Below, piece by piece: positions 25,421 to 33,950 of a stretch of 64,000 nucleotides of DNA (positions are counted from its first letter, which is position 1; every line of letters starts with the position of its first letter). Under the pieces are notes generated by a model that did no database searches, was not told the DNA's origin, and saw only the letters and a program-made list of their open reading frames with translations. The DNA comes from Bradyrhizobium tropiciagri (GTDB taxonomy: Bacteria > Pseudomonadota > Alphaproteobacteria > Rhizobiales > Xanthobacteraceae). The position numbers and the translations under genes are program-made. The stretch covers positions 124,001 through 188,000 of the forward strand of contig NZ_JAFCKH010000013.1 in NCBI RefSeq assembly GCF_018130505.1. The letters are read 5' to 3'.

Positions 25421-26284
25421 ATGGGATTGTCCTGGCAACAAGGTCCGCTGTCACCCGGTGCAGTCGGCCGCTTCCTCGTGCCGGAACCATTACCCAAGCG
25501 CTTGCTGTACGTCGAACGGCTGCGCCGGCGGATGCGCGTGCGTTTCGGCGGTGCCTGGGTCGCCGACAGCGAAGACGTGCTGCTGCTGTTCGAGCCGGCC
25601 CGCTATCCGGTCGCTTATTTCCCGGAGGCCGATATTGCGGCAGGCGTGCTGGAGCGCGCCGATCAAATCACGCAGCACGCCGATCTCGGCCCGACGTCCT
25701 GGTACAGCGTCCGGGCGACCGAGCAGCACGTCGCGGCGCGCGGCGCATGGCAGCACACCGGCCTGCCCGCCCACGCCAGCGATCTGCAGGGCCGCATCGC
25801 CTTTGCATGGCGCGCGATGGATGCGTTCTACGAGGAAGACGAACGGATCGTCGGCCACGCCGCCGATCCCTATCACCGCATCGACATTCGCCAGGCCTCG
25901 CGCAACCTCGTGGTCCGCCACGGCGATCGCGTCATTGCCGACACCAAACGGCCGCTGGTGCTCTACGAGTCGGGCTTCGCGCCGCGCTGGTACGTGCCGC
26001 GCGACGACATCGACGAGGCGGCGCTCACGCCGGTCAAGCTGCAGACCTTCTGCCCCTACAAGGGACTTTGCAGCTATTACTCGATCGGCGACGCGCGCCA
26101 GGCGGCGTGGTCGTATCCCGAGCCCTACCCCGAGGTCCGCCGCATCTCCAACCTGGTGTCGTTCGAGCCCGACATCGTGACGGTCCATCTCGACGGCGCT
26201 CAACTTCGCCTCGAGCCGGGTCAAGCGGTGGTGCCGCACGGCCCCGATCGCAATCTCGACGTCGAAGAGTTCGCCCGTCCGTAA
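25421..26284 (+). CDS. Tandem DUF427-domain protein
   Basis: 287 residues from the ATG at 25421, preceded by GGGAGGAG. Two DUF427-like units are visible. The first (about residues 40-110) has VRFGGAWVADSEDVLLLFEP and YPVAYFPEADI; the second (about 160-265) has LVVRHGDRVIADTKRPLVLY, GFAPRWYVPRDDID and the typical FCPYKGLCSYYSIG. The family is beta-rich, with no firmly established activity that I can name. It lies 19 bp upstream of the MOSC-reductase fusion on the same strand, so the two probably act together. Confidence 0.85.
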   Translation: MGLSWQQGPLSPGAVGRFLVPEPLPKRLLYVERLRRRMRVRFGGAWVADSEDVLLLFEPARYPVAYFPEADIAAGVLERADQITQHADLGPTSWYSVRATEQHVAARGAWQHTGLPAHASDLQGRIAFAWRAMDAFYEEDERIVGHAADPYHRIDIRQASRNLVVRHGDRVIADTKRPLVLYESGFAPRWYVPRDDIDEAALTPVKLQTFCPYKGLCSYYSIGDARQAAWSYPEPYPEVRRISNLVSFEPDIVTVHLDGAQLRLEPGQAVVPHGPDRNLDVEEFARP

Positions 26285-26303
26285 GCCAGAAGCGGAGCGT
26301 AAG

Positions 26304-28067
26304 ATGGCGCGACTGCTGTCGGTGAATGTCGGACTGCCGCGCGACATCGCGTGGAAGGGCCGCATCGTGCATACCGGGATCTGGAAGGATCCGGTGCAGG
26401 GACGTTGCAAGGTCGGCCGGCTCAATCTCGCCGGTGACGGCCAGGGCGATCTCGGCGGCCATGGCGGCGAGATGCGCGCCGTGTTCGTCTACCAGATCGA
26501 ATCCTATCGCCACTGGCAGGACGAGCTGAAACGGACCGATTTCGTCCATGGCCAGTTCGGCGAGAATTTCACCATCGAAGGCTTGCCCGACGATACCGTC
26601 TGCATCGGCGACCGATACCGGATCGGCAGCGCGCTGTTCGAGGTCACGCAGCCGCGCGTGACCTGCTATCGCGTCGGCATCCGGGTCGCCGAGCCGCGAA
26701 TGCCGGCGCTGCTGACATCGAGCGGGCGCCCGGGCTTCTATTTCCGCGTCCTTGAGGAAGGCGAGGTCGGCACCGGCGACGAGATCGTCAAGGTCGCTGA
26801 AGCGGACGAGCGCATGACCATCGCCGAGATCAACGCCCTGCTCTATTCGTCCGATCATCCGCGCGAGCGCCTGGAGCGCGCGTTGCGGATCGGCGCTTTG
26901 TCGCCGGGATGGCGCTGGTCGTTCGAAGCCTTGCTGAAGGGCAAGGCGACCAGTTCAGCAACCGGCAACGCGGGGCTGGCACCGGCATCCGCTGCGCATC
27001 CGGTCGCGCCGGGATTTCGTCCGCTCGCAATCACCGCGATCGAGCAGGAGTCCGCCGATGTGCTCTCGCTGTCGCTGCGCGACCCGGATGGTCGGCCGCT
27101 GCCGCCGGCTCTTCCCGGCCAGTACATCGTGCTGCGGCTGCGGCCGGCCGGCGATGGCCCGCCGCTGCTGCGCAGCTACTCGCTGTCGGGCCCGCCCTCG
27201 GCCGAAGCCCATCGCATCAGTGTGAAGATCGAGCCGAACGGAGCCGCTGGAAACTATCTGCGTCACCATATCAAGGTCGGCGATTTCATCGACGTCAGCT
27301 CGCCGCGCGGCAGCTTCATCCTGCAATCCGGCGCGCGGCCGGTGGTGCTGCTCAGCGCGGGAATCGGCGCAACGCCGGTGCTGGCGATGCTATCTGCGCT
27401 GGCTGCGGCGCGCTCGCCCCGAGAAGTCCTGTGGCTGCATGCGGCGCGCGACCGGCAGCATCACCCCTTTGCCGCCGAGGTCCGCCGTCTGATGCGCGCG
27501 CTCCCGCAGGGCCGCCTCCATGTCCGTTACAGCAGGCCGGATGCACTCGACAAAGTGGACGAGGATTTCGATGCTCCGGGCCACCTGTCGCAATCGGCGT
27601 TCGAAGCAGTCGGCATGCCGCGCGACGCCGACGTCTATATCTGCGGGCCCAATCGCTTCATGACCGACATGAAGGCGGCGCTCGCCGCTTACGGCGTGGC
27701 GCCGGAGCGGCAGCATCTCGAGATCTTCAGCGGCGGCGAAGCGCTCAATCCCGGCATCGTCGGCGCCACGTCGCGCGCGCCGCATCCGCCCGCCGGCGAT
27801 GCCGCGACCGGTCCGCTGGTCTCGTTCGCGCGCAGCGGCGTTGCCGCGCACTGGAACGCGTCAGCCTATCAAAACATCCTTGAGCTCGCCGAGGCATGCG
27901 ACGTGCCGGTGCGCTGGTCATGTCGGACCGGCGTCTGTCACAATTGCGAAAGCGGCTTGATCTCCGGTGCGGTCGCCTATGGAACGCAGCCGCTCGACAT
28001 GCCGCCCGATGGCAACCTGCTGATCTGCTGCACGCAGCCGACCGGCGACGTCGTCATCGATCTCTGA
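26304..28067 (+). CDS. MOSC - ferredoxin reductase - 2Fe-2S ferredoxin fusion protein
   Basis: 587 residues in three parts. Residues 1-220 are a YiiM-like MOSC domain (GDGQGDLGGHGG, FGENFTIEGL, RVTCYRVGIR with the conserved Cys) plus the 3-alpha helical segment. Residues about 245-480 are an FNR-type reductase with LRSYSLSGPP for flavin, VLLSAGIGATPVLAML for the nucleotide and DVYICGPNRFM. Residues about 500-587 are a plant-type ferredoxin whose cysteines in WSCRTGVCHNCESG and the later LICCTQP would hold a 2Fe-2S cluster. It would move electrons from NAD(P)H to the MOSC centre, as in N-hydroxylated-compound reduction; the substrate is unknown. Its end overlaps the convergent GNAT gene by 14 bp. 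Confidence 0.9.
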   Translation: MARLLSVNVGLPRDIAWKGRIVHTGIWKDPVQGRCKVGRLNLAGDGQGDLGGHGGEMRAVFVYQIESYRHWQDELKRTDFVHGQFGENFTIEGLPDDTVCIGDRYRIGSALFEVTQPRVTCYRVGIRVAEPRMPALLTSSGRPGFYFRVLEEGEVGTGDEIVKVAEADERMTIAEINALLYSSDHPRERLERALRIGALSPGWRWSFEALLKGKATSSATGNAGLAPASAAHPVAPGFRPLAITAIEQESADVLSLSLRDPDGRPLPPALPGQYIVLRLRPAGDGPPLLRSYSLSGPPSAEAHRISVKIEPNGAAGNYLRHHIKVGDFIDVSSPRGSFILQSGARPVVLLSAGIGATPVLAMLSALAAARSPREVLWLHAARDRQHHPFAAEVRRLMRALPQGRLHVRYSRPDALDKVDEDFDAPGHLSQSAFEAVGMPRDADVYICGPNRFMTDMKAALAAYGVAPERQHLEIFSGGEALNPGIVGATSRAPHPPAGDAATGPLVSFARSGVAAHWNASAYQNILELAEACDVPVRWSCRTGVCHNCESGLISGAVAYGTQPLDMPPDGNLLICCTQPTGDVVIDL

Positions 28068-28617
28068 AATTTGCAGGCAGCGCGGCGGGCGCGTCGCTCA
28101 GCACGATGAAGGGGTCACCCCTGAGCTCATATCGCGCCACCTCGCGCATGCCGAGCCGCAGATGCGCCTTCAGCGAGCGCGGATTGTCCGCCCTGATGAA
28201 CAGGATCGCCTCGCGGCCCGCCAACGTCACCCGCAGCTTCGCATGCAACGCTTCGAGGACTCCGAGGCCGCGCGCGTCGTGGGCAATGCACACGGGACCA
28301 TAGACATACGCATCCGAACCTCCGGGCCATGCGGCCAGCATGGCCCGGACCGGCGCGGCCTCGTCATATTCCTTCTCCGAGGTCAAGAGCGCGCCCAGCA
28401 AGCGGTCCTGATCACCGGTCGCAACGATGATCGGCTGTCCGCCCGCAATCCGCGCCGCGATGACCTCGCGCGGCCATTGTCCCAGCAGCGTGCCGCCGCG
28501 ATCCACGGTGTTGGCGACCAGCAGCGCGGAGATCGCCGCGGCGTCGGACAATTCAGCGAGCCTGGTCGCGATCATCCCGGATGGACCGGATCCGGTGACA
28601 ATGCGGGAAAAATTCAC
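28054..28617 (-). CDS. GNAT-family N-acetyltransferase
   Basis: 187 residues starting at a GTG whose GTGA overlaps the stop of the upstream DUF1801 gene, a sign of translational coupling. The family core is visible: AELSDAAAISALLVANTVDR, VYGPVCIAHDARGLGVLEAL as the acetyl-CoA binding segment, and IRADNPRSLKAHLRLGMREV near the C-terminus. The acceptor is unknown. Confidence 0.75.
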   Translation of the reverse strand: MNFSRIVTGSGPSGMIATRLAELSDAAAISALLVANTVDRGGTLLGQWPREVIAARIAGGQPIIVATGDQDRLLGALLTSEKEYDEAAPVRAMLAAWPGGSDAYVYGPVCIAHDARGLGVLEALHAKLRVTLAGREAILFIRADNPRSLKAHLRLGMREVARYELRGDPFIVLSDAPAALPANFRDR

Positions 28618-29048
28618 GCCTTTTTCTTCGCCGTTGTGCGCCCCTTCGCGGCGGCAGGCTTCGTCGCCGGCTTTTTGGCCGGCTTCTTCTTCGCCTGGTT
28701 GAACGCGATCGCGGCGCGGATCATGGCCTTCAGCGCGCGTTCGTTGACCTTGTCGCCCTCGAACAGGTCGATGGCGCGGCGCTCATTGCCCTCGAAGCCG
28801 GCGTTGAACAGCTTGTCGGGGTCCGGCAGCTTCGCGCCGTACATGAAGGTGAGCTTCACCTTGCCCTTGTGGGCGTTGCCGACCGCGATGATGCCGTCGC
28901 GCTCCCACACCGGGCTGCCCATCCACTTCCATTCCTCGATGATCTCAGGGTCGGCGGCGAGGATGCTCTTGCGCAGGCTGGCGAGCGTCTTGCCACGCCA
29001 GTCCGCGATCTCCTCGATCATCCGGTCGATCCGTTCAGATGCCGTCAT
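28614..29048 (-). CDS. DUF1801 protein with Lys/Ala-rich tail
   Basis: 144 residues from the ATG at 29048. The N-terminal 110 residues follow the DUF1801/YdhG-like pattern (MIEEIADWRGKTLASLRKSI, IEEWKWMGSPVWERDGIIAV, KVKLTFMYGAKLPDPDKLFN), a small fold of unknown biochemical role. The last 35 residues are a histone-H1-like run of Lys, Ala and Pro that might bind nucleic acid. It is translationally coupled to the downstream GNAT gene. Confidence 0.8.
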   Translation of the reverse strand: MTASERIDRMIEEIADWRGKTLASLRKSILAADPEIIEEWKWMGSPVWERDGIIAVGNAHKGKVKLTFMYGAKLPDPDKLFNAGFEGNERRAIDLFEGDKVNERALKAMIRAAIAFNQAKKKPAKKPATKPAAAKGRTTAKKKA

Positions 29049-29081
29049 TGCTGCCTCACGTTGCGGTCCGATTGCATGCAA

Positions 29082-29312
29082 TCATATTTGCGATGCCGCG
29101 GTCGAGCCCTTGATCTGCCGCGGCGCCAGATACGGCAGCGCGAACATATAGAGGCCGGTGAGCAGCAGGGGAATCAGCGGAACCAGCGCAAGGAGACCGA
29201 TCCAGACGGCCGGCTGCTGCAGCATCATGGCAACGATATTGGCGATCACGGCCACCGTGAACGCGATCGAGAGCCAGCGGTGGATTTGTCGGATCAAGCT
29301 GTTCGAGTTCAA
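29082..29312 (-). CDS. Small two-helix membrane protein (TTG start)
   Basis: 76 residues. The only well-placed start is a TTG at 29312, five bases after a perfect AGGAGGT. Longer frames upstream lack a ribosome site. Two hydrophobic helices (LSIAFTVAVIANIVAMML and IGLLALVPLIPLLLTGLYMF) make it an inner-membrane protein. It follows the arsR-SRPBCC pair on the same strand, 55 bp after the latter's stop. Confidence 0.75.
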   Translation of the reverse strand: MNSNSLIRQIHRWLSIAFTVAVIANIVAMMLQQPAVWIGLLALVPLIPLLLTGLYMFALPYLAPRQIKGSTAASQI

Positions 29313-29367
29313 TGGGACCTCCTGTTGGTGTTGTGAATTTGTGACGGCATCCTGAACGCGAGGCGCC

Positions 29368-29799
29368 CTACTCCTCGCGCGCCACCACCTGATCGAGCTT
29401 CTCGAAGAACTGTTTCCATCCGGCGTGGGCGCCGCCATAGGCCTGCTTCTGATGCGGCTGGAAGCCGGCCTGCTCGACGCGCAGGTGGGTGCCGGTCGCC
29501 GTCGGCGTCAGCGTGAACGTCACCACGCTCTCCAGATTGTAGGCGGCATCCTCATGGGCGAAATTCCAAGTGTAGGACAGCGTCCGGTGCGGCTCGACGG
29601 CCAGCACCTTGCAGTCCAGCACGCCGCCCCACTCGCCGCGCAGATTGAAGCTGTGCCCGACCTCGGGCTTGAAGTCGTTCTTCATCAGCCACTCCTCCAT
29701 CAGGTGCGGTTGGGTCAGCGCGCGCCAGAGCTTTTCCGGCGGATGGGGAAATTCACGCTCGACGATCGCCGAGCGCGTTTCGGTCGCGGTCTTGTTCAT
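29368..29799 (-). CDS. SRPBCC / AHSA1-domain protein
   Basis: 143 residues: VEREFPHPPEKLWRALTQPH, LMEEWLMKNDFKPEVGHSFN, TLSYTWNFAHEDAAYNLESV and the closing GGAHAGWKQFFEKLDQVVA are the activator-of-Hsp90 homologue type of START-like fold. Such proteins often pair with an ArsR regulator, as here: its ATG overlaps the arsR stop (ATGA at 29796-29799). The ligand is unknown. Confidence 0.9.
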   Translation of the reverse strand: MNKTATETRSAIVEREFPHPPEKLWRALTQPHLMEEWLMKNDFKPEVGHSFNLRGEWGGVLDCKVLAVEPHRTLSYTWNFAHEDAAYNLESVVTFTLTPTATGTHLRVEQAGFQPHQKQAYGGAHAGWKQFFEKLDQVVAREE

Positions 29800-30131
29800 T
29801 GGTCCATCCTTTTGAGAAGATCTTCGAGGTGGTCGAACCGGTTCTGCCAGAAGCCGGCCATCCGGCTGGTCCAATCGATCAGCGGCGCCAGCGCGCCGAG
29901 TTGCGCGCTGTAATGGGTCTGCCGGCCTTCGTGGCGGTCGCGCACCAGCCCGGCCTGCTTCAGAACGCCGAGATGCTTCGAGACTGCCGGCTGCGATATG
30001 CCGGCCTGCGACGTCAGGCCTCCGACCGTCTGTTCGCCGTCACGGCACAGCCGCTCGAAGATCGCCCGGCGGGTCGGATCGGCGAGCGTTCGGAACAGGA
30101 CGTCGTGCGCGGCAGGCATCGGGGAATCCAT
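29796..30131 (-). CDS. ArsR-family regulator (SRPBCC-associated type)
   Basis: 111 residues with the winged HTH DPTRRAIFERLCRDGEQTVG, GISQPAVSKHLGVLKQAGLV and RHEGRQTHYSAQLGALAPLI. There is no metal-binding ELCVCDL-type motif, matching the non-metal subgroup that controls adjacent AHSA1 genes. An in-frame ATG at 30119 is an alternative start. It is the first gene of a coupled pair with the SRPBCC protein, and repeated elements upstream look like its own operator. Confidence 0.9.
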   Translation of the reverse strand: MDSPMPAAHDVLFRTLADPTRRAIFERLCRDGEQTVGGLTSQAGISQPAVSKHLGVLKQAGLVRDRHEGRQTHYSAQLGALAPLIDWTSRMAGFWQNRFDHLEDLLKRMDQ

Positions 30132-30171
30132 AACCTGTTGGCTATGGATTATTCATAACCGCGGAGCTATG
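30128..30171. promoter_or_regulatory. Candidate ArsR operator region
   Basis: CATAACC occurs twice (from 30129 and 30154) and GCTATGG twice (from 30141 and 30165). TATG (30143-30146) and CATA (30154-30157) form an inverted pair around ATT-rich DNA. This dense set of related short repeats just before arsR fits autoregulation. Confidence 0.45.
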
Positions 30172-30568
30172 GGTCTGTCAACTGGGAATGCTCACCGGGT
30201 CGAAAGCAACTAACCGGTATTTTCAGCGAAAGCCCGGGTCGCGCTCCGCTCATTCGTCACATAACCGATGGGTAATACCGGCCCTGCTCCGTCATCCGGG
30301 GCGCCTGCGCCGCGGCGAGCCCGGGGTGACGGGGGCAAGACGCAACTCGGCAAATCCTGTCAATCTCCATGCATGAAAATGTTTCGCTTTTTCGGAATCG
30401 ATGCTCAGTGTATGGATACTCCCGTCTCACCCGGTGAGGGCGAGCGAGACGCAAAAGCTCGGGCGTGCTGCGCCGCGCAAATACAATTTTACGTCGTGCT
30501 GTCATTGCTCGTTATTCCTGCCCCACTACCATTGTTCTCATCGATTCCCGCTCACGGAGATTGCTCGT
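30172..30568. other. Intergenic, no gene recognised
   Basis: About 400 bp between arsR and the carbonic anhydrase gene. It contains short GC-rich palindromic pieces (for example around 30295-30330) resembling fragments of dispersed repeats, but I find no convincing reading frame, promoter or RNA. Confidence 0.5.
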
Positions 30569-31312
30569 ATGTGCCAGTTCTGCGACGTGTCGCACTCCGC
30601 TAAAACCTCCCGGCGCCGCTTCATGATCGGCGCAGGCGGCCTCGCCGCCAGCCTCGCGCTCGGATCGCAGGCTTTCGCCAAGGAGAAGAGCAAGGAGACC
30701 AAGCCGCCGCCGAAGCCGCAGAACGTGCTGTCGCCGGATGCCGCGCTTGAGCGGCTGGTCAAGGGCAATACCCGCTACATCGACGGGGTGACGCGGCGGC
30801 ATGATTTCAAGCACGAGCGCGAGGCGCTGGCCGGCGGGCAAAATCCGTTCGCGGGCATCCTGAGCTGCGCGGACTCGCGGATCGCGCCGGAATACGCCTT
30901 CGACAGTGGCCGCGGCGACCTGTTCGTCTGCCGCGTCGCCGGCAATTTCGCCAATGACGAGAGCATCGCAAGCCTGGAGTACGCCGTCGCCGTACTCAAC
31001 GTGCCGCTGTTCATGGTGCTCGGCCACGGCAGCTGCGGCGCGATCGACGCCACCATCAAGTCGCTGAAGAACGGCACCACCCTGCCCGGTCACTTGCCCT
31101 CGCTGGTCGATGCGCTGGCGCCGGCGGTGAAGGCGAGCCAGGGCAAGCCCGGCGACCTGCTGGCGAACGCGACCCGGCAGAACGTCATCGACAACGTCGC
31201 AAAACTCAAGGCGGCAACTCCGATCCTCAATGCCGCGGTCGAGCAGGGCAAGCTCAAGGTCGTCGGCGGCATCTACCGGCTCGAAGACGGCAAGGTCGAG
31301 ATGGTGGTGTGA
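30569..31312 (+). CDS. Tat-exported beta-carbonic anhydrase
   Basis: 247 residues from the ATG at 30569 (MCQFCDVSHS). The twin-arginine signal SRRRFMIGAGGLAASLALG points to folded export to the periplasm. The beta-class domain has the zinc site CADSR plus GHGSCGA (Cys, His, Cys ligands), the active-site Asp-Arg pair in CADSRIAPE, and VCRVAGNFANDESIASLEYA. It converts CO2 to bicarbonate. Beta-CAs with Tat signals are known in proteobacteria. A large inverted repeat follows downstream. Confidence 0.92.
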   Translation: MCQFCDVSHSAKTSRRRFMIGAGGLAASLALGSQAFAKEKSKETKPPPKPQNVLSPDAALERLVKGNTRYIDGVTRRHDFKHEREALAGGQNPFAGILSCADSRIAPEYAFDSGRGDLFVCRVAGNFANDESIASLEYAVAVLNVPLFMVLGHGSCGAIDATIKSLKNGTTLPGHLPSLVDALAPAVKASQGKPGDLLANATRQNVIDNVAKLKAATPILNAAVEQGKLKVVGGIYRLEDGKVEMVV

Positions 31313-31335
31313 GGAAGGCGTCGACAAGAATTCGG

Positions 31336-31459
31336 TGTCGTCCCGGCGAAGGCCGGGACCCATAACCACCAATATTCGTTGTTACGCGAAGCTGGGGCCA
31401 CAACTGGGCCAAACCACACAATCCTGTGGTTATGGGTCCCGGCCTTCGCCGGGACGACA
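31336..31459. repeat. Perfect 34-bp inverted repeat with 56-bp spacer
   Basis: The left arm 31336-31369 and right arm 31426-31459 are exact reverse complements over 34 bases, each holding the shorter palindrome CCCGGCGAAGGCCGGG. It lies between the convergent carbonic anhydrase and hydratase genes. The element type (GTCCCGGCGAAGGCCGGGAC core) is a common dispersed repeat in Bradyrhizobium genomes. Confidence 0.85.
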
Positions 31460-31493
31460 GGGGTTATGTGGCACGCGTCAGACTCACACGACA

Positions 31494-32279
31494 CTACGTA
31501 AACGTCGCCTCCACCTTGCCGAGCCCGTCGAGCTCCATCACGACCGCATCGCCGGCGTTCAGCCACACCGTCTTCACCAGGCTGCCGGTCAGCACGATCT
31601 GGCCGGCGTGGAGGCCACGGCCTTCCGCGGCGAGATGATTGGCGAGCCAGGCGAGCGCGTTGTGGGGATGGCCGAGCACGTCGGCGCCGGTGCCGCTGCC
31701 TTCCTCCTTGCCGTTGATCAGCGCGCGTCCCTTCACCTCGCGGAGATCCGGCGCGGTGATGCGCGGCACTCCCTCGCCGAGCACGCAGCCGGCGGCAAAG
31801 AAGTCGTCGGCGATCAGCGTCGGCGCGCCCAGCGTCTCCCATTTGACGTAGCGGTCGTCGACGATCTCGATCGCGGGATAGTAGGCCTCGATCGCCTCGC
31901 CGACCCATTCGGCGGTGAACGGCGCCTCGCCGGGGGAAAGATTGCGCGCCAGCCGCACCGCGATCTCGCACTCGACGCCGACATGGACGAAGTCGGACGC
32001 CGCCAGCCGAACGCCGCTCTCATGCACCACTTTCTCGAAGACGCCGCCGCCGCAGGGATGCGGGATGTTGATGTACTCCTGCATCACCGCGCTGGTGCAG
32101 CCGATCTTGTAGCCGACGAGGCTACCGACCTGGCTTTGCATCAGATCGTGCAGCGCGCGCTGCACCTGATAGCCTTCGGCTTCGTCGCGCGGCACGATGT
32201 CCTTGGTGAGCGCCTTCAGCGGCGCGTTGCTGCGGCGTGCACCGGCGATCGCCTTTGCCGCCGCGAGGACCCTGTCCAT
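31494..32279 (-). CDS. 2-keto-4-pentenoate hydratase / FAH-family protein
   Basis: 261 residues with the hydratase-decarboxylase pattern: VGSLVGYKIGCTSAVMQEYI, FVHVGVECEIAVRLARNLSP with the metal-binding Glu residues, YPAIEIVDDRYVKWE, and HNALAWLANHLAAEGRGLHA followed by GQIVLTGSLVKTVWLNAGD. Members hydrate 2-oxopent-4-enoates in meta-cleavage pathways or act on related keto acids. No other pathway genes are adjacent, so the physiological substrate is open. Confidence 0.88.
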   Translation of the reverse strand: MDRVLAAAKAIAGARRSNAPLKALTKDIVPRDEAEGYQVQRALHDLMQSQVGSLVGYKIGCTSAVMQEYINIPHPCGGGVFEKVVHESGVRLAASDFVHVGVECEIAVRLARNLSPGEAPFTAEWVGEAIEAYYPAIEIVDDRYVKWETLGAPTLIADDFFAAGCVLGEGVPRITAPDLREVKGRALINGKEEGSGTGADVLGHPHNALAWLANHLAAEGRGLHAGQIVLTGSLVKTVWLNAGDAVVMELDGLGKVEATFT

Positions 32280-32366
32280 TGACGCTGCCTCCGTGTCATT
32301 GCGTTTGCTTGCGGCAATTCAGCACCCGGGGACGCATCTGGCAAGCGCGCCGGACGCGCAGCGTCG

Positions 32367-33395
32367 TCACACCTTGACGAGGCCGAGCCTGATCAGGCTC
32401 TCGGCGGTCGCCACAATCATCTCCTCATTGCCGCGCGGGCTCCAGCCGAGCAGGTCGCGCGCCTTCGCGCCGGTGGATCGCCGGACCTTGCCAAGCAGCG
32501 GCAGCGCCGCGCGGACCATCGGGTTGCGGCGGGCGGCGATCCGCATCAGCCAGTCCGGCGCCTGGAACCGCGGCACGCGCCGCGCCCGCACCCCGAGCTT
32601 TGCCCGCAGCACGCGGCCGACCTCGAGGATCGACATGGTCTCGCCGGCCACCGCGAGGAACCGCTCGCCGGCGGCCCTGGGCGAAGTCATCGCGCGCAGA
32701 TGCAGGTCGGCGACGTCGCGCACGTCGACGAGGCCGAAATGAATGCGCGGCACCGCCGGCATCGCACCGTCGAGCAGCGCCTTGACGATGCCGATCGATT
32801 CCGAAAAGTCCGGCCCCAGCGCCGGACCGAACACGGCGGTGGGATTGACCACGGCAAGTTCGAGGCCACCTCCCTCGCGCGCGACGAAATCCCAGGCGGC
32901 GCGTTCGGCCAGCGTCTTCGATTTCGGATAGGCCTGCACGTCGCCACTGTCGAGATTGCTCCACACCGTCTCGTCGAACGGCGTCGCGCGCGGCAGATGG
33001 CCATAGCCGATCGCGGCGAACGACGACGTCAGCACGACGCGCCTGACGCCGGCCTCACGCGCCGCGCGCAGCACGCGCAACGTGCCTTCGCGCGCCGGAA
33101 TGATCAGCTCGTTCTCGTCCTCGGGCATGTAGGCGCCGAGCGGTGACGCGACATGGAGCACGTACTCGCAGCCGGCAGCAGCCTCCTGCCAGCCGTCATC
33201 GCGCGTCAGATCCGCGGTGACGAAGCCGACCTTGTCAGGCTCAGCAGCGCCGCCCTCGCGCAGCATCGCGCTCACGTCGGCGTTGCGGACGGGATTGCGC
33301 ACCGTGGTCCGCACCTCGTGCCCGGCGGCCAGCAACTGCAGAATCGCGTGTACGCCGATGAAGCCGGAGCCGCCCGTGACCAAAACCCTGCTCAT
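32367..33395 (-). CDS. NAD-dependent epimerase/dehydratase (extended SDR)
   Basis: 342 residues from the ATG at 33395. The Rossmann start is MSRVLVTGGSGFIGVHAILQ (GxxGxxG). It also has VLHVASPLGAYMPEDENELI, VVLTSSFAAIGYG and the YPKSKTLAE catalytic Tyr-Lys. This is the dihydroflavonol-4-reductase-like group that reduces aldehydes or ketones. It is divergent from an HxlR-type regulator with a 96-bp gap, suggesting control by a redox- or aldehyde-sensing repressor. Confidence 0.88.
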   Translation of the reverse strand: MSRVLVTGGSGFIGVHAILQLLAAGHEVRTTVRNPVRNADVSAMLREGGAAEPDKVGFVTADLTRDDGWQEAAAGCEYVLHVASPLGAYMPEDENELIIPAREGTLRVLRAAREAGVRRVVLTSSFAAIGYGHLPRATPFDETVWSNLDSGDVQAYPKSKTLAERAAWDFVAREGGGLELAVVNPTAVFGPALGPDFSESIGIVKALLDGAMPAVPRIHFGLVDVRDVADLHLRAMTSPRAAGERFLAVAGETMSILEVGRVLRAKLGVRARRVPRFQAPDWLMRIAARRNPMVRAALPLLGKVRRSTGAKARDLLGWSPRGNEEMIVATAESLIRLGLVKV

Positions 33396-33491
33396 TGTCG
33401 CCCTTCTCCCTGGTTCGGCGGCGGCGCGGAAATCGCGCCGCCCACCCTGCACCGGCCGCATCTGGTCACTATCTGAGCCGGGGCAAGTAGA

Positions 33492-33920
33492 ATGAAATTC
33501 GAGACCGGTATGGAAAACAATACTACCGATATGTGTGACGGCGGCGACTGCGCGAGCTGCACCTCGGATCCCGCGACGCTCGTCGATTTCAAGCACGCCG
33601 TCCACGCGCTGGGCGGCAAATGGAAATTGGAGATCCTGTTCACGCTGATGCATGGCGGCATCCGCTTCGGCGCACTGCGCCGCGCGCTGGCGCCGATCAC
33701 CCAGCACATGCTGACGGCGCAACTGCGCGAGCTTGAAACCGACGGGTTGGTGCTACGAAAGGTGCTCGCCGAGAAGCCGCTGCAGGTCGCCTACGAGCTG
33801 ACCGACGCAGCCTGGGGCCTGACGCCGGCATTCCGGGAATTGCTGAGCTGGTCGAAGGCGCACGGCCTACGCCGCGGCGTGGCAGCGAGCGAGGCAACAC
33901 TCGGAGCCGGACTGGCCTGA
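33492..33920 (+). CDS. HxlR-family regulator (Cys-rich N-terminus)
   Basis: 142 residues from 33492, or 136 from the ATG at 33510. The HxlR winged HTH is clear: ALGGKWKLEILFTLMHGGIR, FGALRRALAPITQHMLTAQL and LRELETDGLV. The N-terminal CDGGDCASC cluster might be redox- or electrophile-responsive. It is transcribed away from the epimerase gene and probably controls it. Confidence 0.88.
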   Translation: MKFETGMENNTTDMCDGGDCASCTSDPATLVDFKHAVHALGGKWKLEILFTLMHGGIRFGALRRALAPITQHMLTAQLRELETDGLVLRKVLAEKPLQVAYELTDAAWGLTPAFRELLSWSKAHGLRRGVAASEATLGAGLA

Positions 33921-33950
33921 ATGTCGCCTCGCCTTTAGATCGATGCGCGA

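Noticed and set aside
30172-30568. Upstream extension of the carbonic anhydrase gene or a small gene
   Set aside because: Frames here lack ribosome sites and give Cys/His-rich low-complexity peptides; the Tat signal starts cleanly at 30569.
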